This document shows, one piece after another, positions 53,881 to 61,842 of a DNA stretch of 64,000 bases. Made by a program: the position numbers and the translations under genes. The stretch spans positions 1,119,867-1,183,866 of the forward strand of contig CAWAZY010000003.1 in the NCBI GenBank assembly GCA_963786675.1, in the 5' to 3' direction. Numbering within the stretch: position 1 is the first letter of the stretch; each line of letters opens with the position of its first letter. A model generated the notes under the pieces. It was not told the DNA's origin. It did not search any database and saw only the letters and a list, made by a program, of their open reading frames with translations. The DNA comes from JAGVSR01 sp963786675. GTDB lineage: Bacteria > Pseudomonadota > Alphaproteobacteria > Rhizobiales > Hyphomicrobiaceae.

Positions 53881-55692
53881 TTAGTTCGGCGTCGCGGCGG
53901 GCGCGTGAACCGAACCAAGTTGGCCGACAGGCTTCAGGGAGTCTTCGAAGTCAGGCAGGCTCGTGAACCGGTAGCCCAGCAGCTTCAAACCAATGAGAAG
54001 CTTGCGCAGCTCAAGAGTGTCGCCCTTGAACCGGCCGATGCCACCATCCTCCTTCATCGAGAAGATGTAAGGGTGATAGAAGAACGAGGCCCAGTAATCG
54101 CGCACCACGATATTACGGCGCGCATCCGCCAGAAGGTCGTCGGCCGAACGGAGAAACGACGTCTGTTCAGATGTGGCATACGACATGTACCCCAGCGTCT
54201 CAGGCACAATTCTTTGCCCATAGACGTCGCGATAAATCTCGAACGGGAACATCTGTGTCAGACCGCCCTCGGACTTGGTGTCCCGATCGCGGTAGAGCTT
54301 TTCAGACTGAGCTTTGAGCGCATCGGCCGTGACGGACGTCATGGCGAGGCTTGCACTGCGATCCACAGCCGGAATGGTGAAGCGTGCGCCGAACGAGGAT
54401 GAGTAGTAGGTGACCCGTCCGATCTGCCACGGGATCACCTCCGCAAACACGCGGGCATTGGTCGCCGAGGCATGATAGTGCGGCGTGACCCAGAAGCGCG
54501 GCGCGTTTCCATACGCTTGGAAAACCGGCAGCCCTTGCGCAAGACGGTCAAGCGTCCACGCCGGCGTGTCGTCGCCAATTGGCTTGTTGTCCACCATGTT
54601 CCAGAATTCGTAATCGTCACCCGATGTTCCCGAGTGCGGATTCTTCATGGTCCCGAACTGGTGGGTGACACCGTGCCAGACGATTGTGTTGCGCGGGTCG
54701 CCCTGCAGTTTGCGGATGAACGCCATGAAATCCGGTTTGGCGTCGGCCGGTTGCGGCTTGGTGATCTTGCCCGTACCGAAGGCATCGAACGGATCCGCAA
54801 AATAGGGAATGTGCGCCATCGAGAACGGCACATCTTCCGACTGGTGGGCCGCGTGCGCCGCGCCCAGCAAATCAAGTTCGTAGGATCCGTGAATGTCCTC
54901 GGTCCGCGAGAATGCAAGCGGCTGAGGGCGAAGGGGCTGTTCGTCGAGAATGTCGAAGAGAAGATCGGCGAACGCAAAATAGCGGTCGCCTTCGTGCATG
55001 TAGGAGAACGGCACATCGCCGACAATGAACTTCGATCCGTTGCGGAGGAAGTACGGCGACATCTGGCGGTTCGTATTGTGGATCAGATTGGCCAGCACAT
55101 GATCCTTGGACGTTTCCCGGGTCGGGACGAAGCGGACGGCTGAGAACGCGCCTTCGGCGACGCCGCCGTAGACATCAACCGACTTCTTGAACAGCCGGTC
55201 CTTGTACGACACGTGCTGGAAGAAGGCCGGCTTCTTCGGATCAGACCGATCCGCTTCAAGCTGACCAGACACCACATGCTGGAAGGTGCGTTCGAAGTCC
55301 TTCTTGTCGAGTTCCTGTTGTCCAAAGCCGACCCAGGCAATCCGCTTAGTCGACGTGAAGAAGTCCGACAGGAACGCTTCTGGAATTTCAGAGTCCGGCG
55401 ACGTTCCCAGATAAACCGTGCTCTTGCATGCCTCGAGATCGGCGGTCTCGAAACCGGAGATCGGACGCACCCGGATTTCGTAGTGCGGCCAATGTCCGAG
55501 CAGATTGGCCAACATGATCGCGTTGATCGGCCCGCTGCCGGGCGTCTCGGCATTGTCGCCGACCTCATCGTGATAAATGTTGATGCACGCGGCGCCCCGC
55601 ACTGGCTCTGCGCGGGCACTTTCAATCGCTATCGGGGACATCAGCAGGGAAGAGAGAGCGTAGACGCAGAACTTGTTGCTCTGGAGTGTCAT
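53881..55692 (-). CDS. DUF2334-type polysaccharide deacetylase-like exported protein
   Basis: A 603-residue exported protein with a signal peptide (FCVYALSSLLMSPIAIESARA). The catalytic-like region (about residues 270-450) has polysaccharide deacetylase/DUF2334 features: VPFSMAHIPYFADPF, IVWHGVTHQFGTMKNPHSG, ARFWVTPHYHASATNARVF-like sequence and EVIPWQIGRVTYY. His residues at HGVTHQ and PHYHAS could bind metal. The preferred start is the ATG at 55692, which begins at the signal peptide. It probably removes acetyl groups from an extracellular amino-sugar polymer together with the neighbouring GT2 and epimerase. Confidence 0.75.
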   Translation of the reverse strand: MTLQSNKFCVYALSSLLMSPIAIESARAEPVRGAACINIYHDEVGDNAETPGSGPINAIMLANLLGHWPHYEIRVRPISGFETADLEACKSTVYLGTSPDSEIPEAFLSDFFTSTKRIAWVGFGQQELDKKDFERTFQHVVSGQLEADRSDPKKPAFFQHVSYKDRLFKKSVDVYGGVAEGAFSAVRFVPTRETSKDHVLANLIHNTNRQMSPYFLRNGSKFIVGDVPFSYMHEGDRYFAFADLLFDILDEQPLRPQPLAFSRTEDIHGSYELDLLGAAHAAHQSEDVPFSMAHIPYFADPFDAFGTGKITKPQPADAKPDFMAFIRKLQGDPRNTIVWHGVTHQFGTMKNPHSGTSGDDYEFWNMVDNKPIGDDTPAWTLDRLAQGLPVFQAYGNAPRFWVTPHYHASATNARVFAEVIPWQIGRVTYYSSSFGARFTIPAVDRSASLAMTSVTADALKAQSEKLYRDRDTKSEGGLTQMFPFEIYRDVYGQRIVPETLGYMSYATSEQTSFLRSADDLLADARRNIVVRDYWASFFYHPYIFSMKEDGGIGRFKGDTLELRKLLIGLKLLGYRFTSLPDFEDSLKPVGQLGSVHAPAATPN

Positions 55693-56123
55693 GGGAGGGA
55701 CCACCGTCGGAGTTTTGATACGTTCGGGACGACTGGCCGTGATGCATGAGGCGATGCTTCGATAGTCACGCACACACTGGTTCAGTCACTTGATCGCCCT
55801 TGGGGCGAAACTCAGTTGAGATTTTCCGGCGGCACTCGGCCCGCCGTTTTTCATGTCCGCGCGCGCTCCAAAGCCCTCGCGTGGACTTCTGAAATTGGAT
55901 CCACACGTTCCGCGAACGCATGGTCTTAATGGAATATTACTCTATGTTCGATAGCGGATTAAAGACAGGGCTGCGGCCCATATTCATCAGACCTTGGTCT
56001 ACTTAATTAGAGCCGTGTGCTGAGATTGGTCAGAATTGAAGGGATCCAAAACGAGACAGCCCGTCATGGTACGTTCAGAATTCACAGCAATAGGCGTGCC
56101 AGAGGCATCTGGCGAGAAGAGAC
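55693..56123. other. Upstream region of the deacetylase gene
   Basis: No gene seen. It holds the shared 16-mer operator (55985-56000), an AT-rich stretch at about 55921-55970 and presumably the promoter for the minus-strand glycan genes. Confidence 0.5.
55985..56000. promoter_or_regulatory. Second copy of the CATCAGACCTTGGTCT operator
   Basis: Identical over 16 bp to 31237-31252 upstream of the peroxidase locus, and again carrying the AGACC/GGTCT dyad. It lies about 290 bp upstream of the deacetylase start (minus strand). The recurrence in two intergenic regions in front of export or glycan genes suggests a common regulator; none is identified. Confidence 0.55.
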
Positions 56124-56159
56124 CAAAAACAAAACGGCCCGCAGGTTAGGTGCGGGCCG
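56124..56159 (-). terminator. Rho-independent terminator of the BcsS-like gene
   Basis: Perfect 9-bp stem CGGCCCGCA / TGCGGGCCG (56135-56143 with 56151-56159). On the minus strand it is followed by a T-rich run (complement of AAAAACAAAA, 56124-56134). Confidence 0.85.
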
Positions 56160-56210
56160 CTGTCTCTAGGGATGATGTTGGTTCGTGAGGTGCCCCTTGG
56201 GCTCCTCCTC

Positions 56211-57030
56211 CTAAAATGAGAAGGAGAAGCTCGCACCGCCATAGGCACCCTCGCCTCCGCTAGATGAGGCGAAACCAACCCCACCATTGTCGTCATCGAC
56301 GAACTGGTGGCCCGCATTCAGGGTCAGTTCAGCAGGCATGTTTGGCGTGAGGTTGAAGCGGAAAGTCACGAAGCCACCAACACGCTGGTATTCCTCACCG
56401 TCGATCTCGCCGAACAGACCCTCTGGGCCCACGACGAAACGCTTGCCGTTGTAGCCTGTGCGGATCAAGGCATAGTAGGCGTCGAACGCGGTCGAATAGG
56501 CGCCGCTGAAACTCAGAAAGAACGGAATTTCGTAACTGGTTTCCGCGTCAAGCGCCACCTTGAAGCCACCTTCCGAACCCTGGATGTCGTTGCCAGGGTC
56601 AGCCGGCGAGAGATCGATATCCCGATACTCGAAGCCGACATAAGCGGTCGCTGTAAATACGCCCATCGTGCGCTGGTAGCCGATCATGACATCGAACGTA
56701 GCGGTCATCCGCGTCCACCGTCCCACCCGGCACGGTCGCTTCGTCATATTCGTAGTCGCCCGAGATGCCGACCAAGCGGAAAACAAAGCCATCCCGCGAG
56801 AAGTCGCCATTCAGCGACACGAGTGTACCGCCGTAAAAGGAGTGCGCATCATTAGAAACATCGACGCCTGAGAAGGAAACCACACGCTGGGTGTAGGAGC
56901 CGCCGTCCTGAACATCGCCATTGTAAACGTCGCCGCCAGCAAAAGCCGGAGCAGATGCGCAAGCGACCATCATGGCGGCGCCCGAAAACAAAGCCGCCTT
57001 GGTCTGCGCGAAAGCGCTAAATCGAATCAT
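56211..57030 (-). pseudogene. bcsS: BcsS-like cellulose-associated protein, frameshifted
   Basis: Exported beta-barrel-like protein of the CBP_BcsS family found with alphaproteobacterial cellulose genes. The first frame has a signal peptide (AALFSGAAMMVACASAPAFA) and GVDVSNDAHSFYGGTLVSLNGDFSRDGFVFRLVGISGDYEYDE. The second, from about 56696, has FDVMIGYQRTMGVFTATAYVGFEYRDIDL, FALDAETSYEIPF-like strands and a C-terminal Phe. Dropping one base near 56697 joins DADDRY to FDVMIGYQ and gives one product of about 272 residues. No other bcs genes are visible. Real frameshift or sequence error. Confidence 0.75.
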
Positions 57031-57547
57031 AGGTCAAACCCCCGTTGCAGTCACACGCGGTCGGACGCAGACAAACGGACGCAGACGAATCAATCGACCT
57101 TTGTTTGAGAATACCGATTCAGCTGGAGCGAGAGCAACGTTCCAAGCCGGAAAACCACGCTATTGTTCGAGCTCGTCAGCAGAAAAAGCCCGAAAAACCT
57201 GAGTTTCCGAACACGTCGTGATGCCGAATTGCATCACTGGGGACCACCGACCCGTAGCCAAAAATCAAGAGAACTGATGAAAATCAATCTCTAACCGTCC
57301 AGAGGTCTCGAGCGAACGACCCAAAGCTCGAACACTGTCAAGTCTTCTGATGTCTGACGTTCGGGTCCCGTGCTGCCTCAAGCGGCTTCGCACTTGGCTG
57401 GCGATGGGCCGGACAAGGAACCGTCCCCTCACGTCGGAACATCGTCGAGGGTGAGATGCTGGCGCGCCCCCTGCTCAGAAGCTTCAGGTTCGCAACCCGC
57501 AGGCGACCGCCTGGGCCAAATCGCGCTGCGGGGGCGAACAGCATCGT
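57031..57547. other. Intergenic region, nothing recognised
   Basis: 517 bp between the BcsS-like gene and the SET-domain gene. ORFs here have no convincing protein character and no RNA gene or repeat was recognised. It holds the promoter of the minus-strand BcsS-like gene. Confidence 0.4.
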
Positions 57548-57931
57548 CTACTTCGAGCACTTCGCGCAGCGGCAGATTCCGGCAAGATGGATCTCGAAGT
57601 ATTCGTCTCCGTAATCGTAGGACAGCTCTTCGCAAGCCTGGATGGTGCGCAGCGCGTAGATATAAACGCGGCGTTGCCGGATCCTGACCTCGCAATTCGG
57701 AGCGCAGGAATGGTTGACGAAGCGCGCGATATTCGCCGGAATGTTTCCGTCGATCATGCTCACATCACTCGTCCAGAAAAGGTACTTCCCACGATTGTCC
57801 TTCATCTGCTTGGCTGTAGCGGGGCGTCCAAGGTATTCGATGACAAAGGAACCCTTGGGTATGCGCTCTTGGGTGAAGAGCCCCCTGCCACTGTGTGACC
57901 GAAGGACTGTTAGCCGGAAGGGTGCAGGCAT
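57548..57931 (-). CDS. Small SET-domain lysine methyltransferase-like protein
   Basis: A 127-residue protein that is almost only a SET domain. It has RSHSGRGLFTQERIPKGSFVIEYLG, the SAM/lysine-channel segment ARFVNHSCAPNCEV, the catalytic Tyr region EELSYDYGDEYF and a post-SET cysteine set (CRCAKC) that with the NHSC-region Cys could bind Zn. The fold is common in eukaryotic histone methyltransferases and occurs in scattered bacteria. The protein substrate is unknown. Its start at 57931 gives the complete domain. Confidence 0.85.
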   Translation of the reverse strand: MPAPFRLTVLRSHSGRGLFTQERIPKGSFVIEYLGRPATAKQMKDNRGKYLFWTSDVSMIDGNIPANIARFVNHSCAPNCEVRIRQRRVYIYALRTIQACEELSYDYGDEYFEIHLAGICRCAKCSK

Positions 57932-58112
57932 AACTCATCGCTCTGGTGTTTGCGCTGACCGTCGTCAGCTGAGGGTCCGGTTCCACAAACGAGGCAAGTG
58001 ACTGACGCGAACAGCGACGGTTCCGGTCTCAACATCGCGGCCGGCGCACGGAACTCGAGGCAAAATAGACCCCCAGCCGAAATACCAATTCATTTTATAT
58101 TATTCAAAAGGT

Positions 58113-58189
58113 TGGCGCGCCCGGCAGAGCTCGAATCTGCAACCCCCGACTTAGAAGGTCGGTGCTCTATCCAGTTGAGCTACGGGCGC
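58113..58189 (-). tRNA. tRNA-Arg (anticodon TCT)
   Basis: Complete 77-nt cloverleaf on the minus strand: acceptor GCGCCCG/CGGGCGC with no mismatch, D arm GCTC/GAGC, anticodon stem CCGAC/GTCGG with loop CTTCTAA (anticodon TCT), T arm GCAGA/TCTGC, G73 and encoded CCA. Confidence 0.93.
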
Positions 58190-58289
58190 GAACTTGATCG
58201 ATACGGTTCGCTACACGGTTCATAGCTCGCCGTCAAAAACGTCCGTGACTTATCGAGCCTTTACCAAGGACCGGATGAAGCGGGCGCCG

Positions 58290-58326
58290 CGAAGGCAGGT
58301 GCTCTATCCAGCTGAGCTGCGGGATC
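58290..58326 (-). pseudogene. 5' half of a tRNA-Arg-like gene
   Basis: Minus strand: acceptor-like GATCCCG, D arm GCTC...GAGC, anticodon 5' strand and start of the loop (CCTGCCTTC), then unrelated sequence. It lies about 100 bp upstream of tRNA-Arg(TCT), the same layout as 26587-26795, and the spacer sequences share GATCGATACG and TACACGGTTC. Confidence 0.6.
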
Positions 58327-58511
58327 GGTCGATAACGGGATTAGGTGAGGCCTGGGCCAAGTGCAAGGGCCGCGCGCGCCCCCCACGCACGCGGCCATCT
58401 GGCCGTTGTGAAATTCACGTCCCGCCACGGCCCATATCTCGGGGTCTAGTGCTATGGTTTCGGAAAAACGATGGGTCCGAGGCACCGACACAAGAGTTCG
58501 GGTGACCCGTG

Positions 58512-58817
58512 TCAGTGGGTCCAGTTCGTCCGGCGACCGAACTTGAAATTGTCCGCGTAGGCCTTGCGCAATGGCGTGCGCGGTGTCGGTTCGCGCAGGT
58601 CGTAAGCCAAGCCATTGCGGGTCGCATAGGCAATGGCTTCCTCTTTGGTGGCAAAGGTCAGCCGGATTTGCTGGCGCGTGTCGGACGAACTCGTCCAACC
58701 CATCAGGGGATCGATTTGCCGGGCGCTCGACGGCGCAAATTCCAGGACCCACTCCTGCATGCGCCCTTCGCCGGACTGCATGGCGGTTTTGGCGGGCCGG
58801 TAGATGCGGACGGTCAT
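58512..58817 (-). CDS. NDUFS4-like NADH dehydrogenase accessory subunit
   Basis: A 101-residue protein of the ETC complex I subunit family (NDUFS4/AQDQ homologue), an accessory subunit of alphaproteobacterial and mitochondrial complex I. Typical segments are VRIYRPAKTAMQSG, WVLEFAP, DPLMGWTSSSDTRQQIRLTFATKEEAIAYATRNGLAYDL and the basic C-terminus YADNFKFGRRTNWTH. It stands alone, away from nuo genes, as usual for this subunit. Confidence 0.88.
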   Translation of the reverse strand: MTVRIYRPAKTAMQSGEGRMQEWVLEFAPSSARQIDPLMGWTSSSDTRQQIRLTFATKEEAIAYATRNGLAYDLREPTPRTPLRKAYADNFKFGRRTNWTH

Positions 58818-58967
58818 CGGACGCTCTCATCTCGGTTCGGCGTATGACACGCTACGGCGGGCCAACTTGCCCCATTAAGCCAGAATACCCGTTACGCCTG
58901 TGTGGGACCCGCATGGATCTGCGAGTATGCCCCGCTCTACACACGGGCGCGGCACGCGGACGGGACT

Positions 58968-59017
58968 TGGTCGGGGCGACATGATTCGAACACGCGACCC
59001 TCTGCTCCCAAAGCAGG
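58968..59017 (-). other. tRNA-Pro 3' segment: attachment site of the integrated element
   Basis: Minus strand: anticodon stem CCTGC with loop TTTGGGA (anticodon TGG, Pro), variable region, T loop TTCGAAT, acceptor 3' strand CGCCCCG, A73 and CCA. The 5' half of the tRNA is absent upstream and element DNA follows instead. This is the usual end-on footprint of a tyrosine recombinase using the tRNA 3' half as att site. The intact tRNA-Pro should be at the other end, beyond 64000. Confidence 0.75.
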
Positions 59018-59205
59018 AAAACCCGCCTTTTTCATACTGTACCGCATTGTTCCAGGTTGTTCCAGAGCGGCCATTTTAAGCTGTAATTTCCGCACTTTAT
59101 GGCCTTGCCGTTCGTCTCAGGCTGTTCCAGGGTAGCTCACCTTGTAACGCAAAAACGGACCGGGAAATGGACCGGGAAAAATTTGGGACCGGGGAGTGAC
59201 CCGTT

Positions 59206-60606
59206 TTGAGCAAGACGCTGGCCTTCAAAGATCAAGCAGTCAAGGGCGCCACCTACGACGGTGTGGGCCGGGAGACCGAGTACCGCATCGAGGGTCAACC
59301 GGGCCTCGTCCTCGTTGTCCAGCCGCCGGGCCGCAGTGGCGCCAGCCGGAAAACCTGGAAGTGCTACTACAGCGCCACCGTGGGCGGGGTGCGGCACAAG
59401 AGGAAGCCCACACTCGGGCAGTACCCCGGCACCACCCTGGCGACGGCCCGCCGCCGGTGCGCCGACATCATGGACGCCGTGGATGCCGGTCGTGATCCGG
59501 TGGGCGAAGAGAAGGCAAAGCAGGCCGAAGCCCAGCGCGCTCAGCTGACCTTCGCGGACATGCTGCAGGACTACGTCGAGGATCAGAGCGCCCTGGACCT
59601 CGTCACGATCGGCGAGATCGAGCGCGCCCTCAAGAAGGACGCCATTCCGCTCATCGGCGACAAGCGACCGGCGGAGATCACGCCGCTTGATATTGAGGGG
59701 GTGGTCGACGCCGTCTGCCAGCGCATGAACAACGAGCGTGCAGCACGGCTGAAGAAAGCCAACCCGAAAACAGACGTTGAGGTGTCTGACAGTCGCGACC
59801 ATGAAATGGCGCGCCATGTGCTTCGCTATCTGAAACAGGTGTTCAACCACGCACTCATCGACAGTGAAGCCATGCGCGTGAAGTACGGCATCCAGACCAA
59901 CCCTGCCGAGCGTCTGGGCCGCAGCAGACGCGGTAAGACTGGCCGATACGGGCGCCCAAAAGCCCGCAAACGCTTCCTGAACGACGCGGAGATCGTCGCC
60001 TTCTGGATGGCCATGGACGCCTCGAACATGGCACCCAGCAGCGCGCGGATGCTGAAGATCGCCCTCTTGACCGCAGTCCGCGCCAGCGAGGTCCGCAAGG
60101 CCACGATCGAGGAGCTGGACCTGAAAGCCACGCCGCCACGCTGGACCATCCCAAAGAAGCGCACCAAGCGCTACAAGCTCGCCGCCGACAAGTCATCGGT
60201 GCCCGACCACATCATCGACCTGCCACCCCTCGTGGCACAGCTTTTCGCCGCCCAGATCGGCAGCCGGAACGGCGGGCCGGTTTTCCTGTCAAAGGACACC
60301 GAGGACGGCTTCCCTGACGAGAAGCGTCTGCGGCAGGCCATCGTCCGGCTGTTCGATGCCGGGCTCCTCACCTGCCCGCATTTCAGCCCGCATGACCTGC
60401 GCCGCACGGTCGGGAGCGGGCTGGCTGCGCTGGGTGCGCCTGAGCTGGTCATCAAGCGGGTCTTGAACCATTCCGGCGAGGGCGTCACGCAAGTCCACTA
60501 CCTCAAGAACAGCTTCGATCTGGAAGCCCGTGATTTGCTGATTCGCTGGTCGAACCATGTTCAAGGGCTGCTGAAGGCCTCAAATAGGCCCTGTGGAAAA
60601 ACGTGA
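59206..60606 (+). CDS. Tyrosine recombinase integrase of the element
   Basis: A 466-residue site-specific recombinase. The N-terminus has a DUF4102-like arm-binding domain (KTWKCYYSATVGGVRHKRKPTLGQYPGTTLATARRRCADI). The catalytic domain has TAVRASEVRKATIEEL with the first Arg, HDLRRTVGSGLAALG with the His and second Arg, LNHSGEGVTQVHY and the expected nucleophile Tyr there. The start is TTG at 59206; no better-placed ATG was seen. It lies 190 bp from the tRNA-Pro att segment, which fits integration at that tRNA. It mediates insertion and excision of the element. Confidence 0.92.
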   Translation: MSKTLAFKDQAVKGATYDGVGRETEYRIEGQPGLVLVVQPPGRSGASRKTWKCYYSATVGGVRHKRKPTLGQYPGTTLATARRRCADIMDAVDAGRDPVGEEKAKQAEAQRAQLTFADMLQDYVEDQSALDLVTIGEIERALKKDAIPLIGDKRPAEITPLDIEGVVDAVCQRMNNERAARLKKANPKTDVEVSDSRDHEMARHVLRYLKQVFNHALIDSEAMRVKYGIQTNPAERLGRSRRGKTGRYGRPKARKRFLNDAEIVAFWMAMDASNMAPSSARMLKIALLTAVRASEVRKATIEELDLKATPPRWTIPKKRTKRYKLAADKSSVPDHIIDLPPLVAQLFAAQIGSRNGGPVFLSKDTEDGFPDEKRLRQAIVRLFDAGLLTCPHFSPHDLRRTVGSGLAALGAPELVIKRVLNHSGEGVTQVHYLKNSFDLEARDLLIRWSNHVQGLLKASNRPCGKT

Positions 60607-60759
60607 TGAGCGCTTTTAGAAGCATTTACATGCGTTTTTTGGGCAGCAAAACGCGGGTTGAACCGTGTTTCATGTCAACACCCAGTTGACATCGGGCCAA
60701 AACTGTGCATTGACGAGTGTGCGGATCTGCGCGCATCGTCGCTCCATTCGGAGGGCGAC

Positions 60760-61092
60760 ATGACCAGTCACGCAACCACCACCATTTTGGACCCGACCAT
60801 CGAGGCCGCCATCTCGCGCGCCGTCGAGGCCGCCATCTCGCGCGCTATCGGCAAGCCTGCAACCAAGACCCCAGCACATCTGGTGCCGCTGCCTGAGGAC
60901 GCGATCATGGTCGACACGAACGTCGTCATGCGCATGACCGGGCTGTCACGCACATCGATTTGGCGCCACATCCAGAACGCGGGCTTTCCGAAACCGGTGA
61001 ACATGGGCGAGCGGCGCCAGCTTTACGTGCGCGCCGAAGTCGAGGCGTGGATCGAAGAGCGCATCCGCAAGAGCCGCGGCACCGACACCTAA
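60760..61092 (+). CDS. AlpA-like helix-turn-helix regulator/excisionase
   Basis: A 110-residue protein with a MerR-like/AlpA wHTH at the C-terminus: NVVMRMTGLSRTSIWRHIQNAGFPKPVNMGERRQLYVRAEVEAWIEERI. The N-terminus has an internal repeat (IEAAISRAVEAAISRAI). Such proteins control excision or integrase expression in integrated elements. The ATG at 60760 is preferred because it begins the domain; the longer in-frame ORF from 60658 has no such character. Confidence 0.85.
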   Translation: MTSHATTTILDPTIEAAISRAVEAAISRAIGKPATKTPAHLVPLPEDAIMVDTNVVMRMTGLSRTSIWRHIQNAGFPKPVNMGERRQLYVRAEVEAWIEERIRKSRGTDT

Positions 61093-61305
61093 TCCCAAAA
61101 CAACCAAGGCCCCGGAGCGGTTCGAAGCGCGCCGAGGCCCAGGAATTTCCGGCCCGCTTTAGAGAGCGGGTGCATGACCATCTACACTGCTTCGCCAAAA
61201 ATTCAAGAAGTCTGCGCAGGTCTTCGATCTGCGCTCCCGATGTGTCCTCAGTACGGGAAGACTCTCAGGCGCAGCACAGGTGGTCCAACTGAGGACACCA
61301 GCCCC

Positions 61306-61842
61306 ATGGGCAAAGTTATCGATCTTACCGAGCACTTCAGGCGCCTCAGCTGGTCTGGATTTTTTCAGCAGCGCCGACGAACCCGATTTCGACTTCCAAC
61401 CGACGGGCGTGCTGGCGCACCCAGACCTCGTGGTCGATACCCACAGCTGGAAGCCTTCGTCCTGACGCTGCGGCGGCATGGAAACGACGCCGTGCGTTAC
61501 AAGGCCATCGGGCACGCGATGGACGCAGCACTCGACCTGCCTGGAATTTCTGACGAGGCGTTCTGCGTCCTGCACGCGATCGGGGACACGTGCCGTATGC
61601 GCGACGAGCGCTACATGGTGCTCTGCGCCGAGAGGCTCGACGCCATGACGGGTGGCCGCTGCAGGCCCATAAAGCCACTCATCGAAGAACTGGCGCGGCT
61701 CGCACGCATCCAGGTCCTGTCGTTTCGCTTGCCACAGCAGACGGACATCAAGCGCCTCGCGACGATCGTCGTCACGTCGTCCGATCGCACGCTAGGTGCT
61801 CTGCCCTACGACGTCACGCACATGCTGCCGGAGGGTGCGTGA
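61306..61842 (+). CDS. Hypothetical replication-module protein, probable compensating indels
   Basis: From ATG 61306 (MGKVIDLTEHFRRLSWSGFF) the frame becomes strongly Arg-rich, then normal again (QLEAFVLTLRRHGNDAVRYKAIGHAMDAALDLPGISDEAFCVLHAIGD). In the middle, the +1 frame has a natural acidic sequence (FFSSADEPDFDFQPTGVLAH, PDLVVDT). Removing one T from the T6 run at 61360-61365 and adding one C at CCC 61440-61442 would give a smooth protein. The C-terminal helical half resembles a DNA-binding region but is not identified. The stop overlaps the next ATG (ATGA), so the two are coupled. Confidence 0.5.
   Translation: MGKVIDLTEHFRRLSWSGFFQQRRRTRFRLPTDGRAGAPRPRGRYPQLEAFVLTLRRHGNDAVRYKAIGHAMDAALDLPGISDEAFCVLHAIGDTCRMRDERYMVLCAERLDAMTGGRCRPIKPLIEELARLARIQVLSFRLPQQTDIKRLATIVVTSSDRTLGALPYDVTHMLPEGA

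Noticed and set aside
56307..56855. Plus-strand ORF across the BcsS-like gene
   Set aside because: Antisense shadow; the minus strand shows the protein family.
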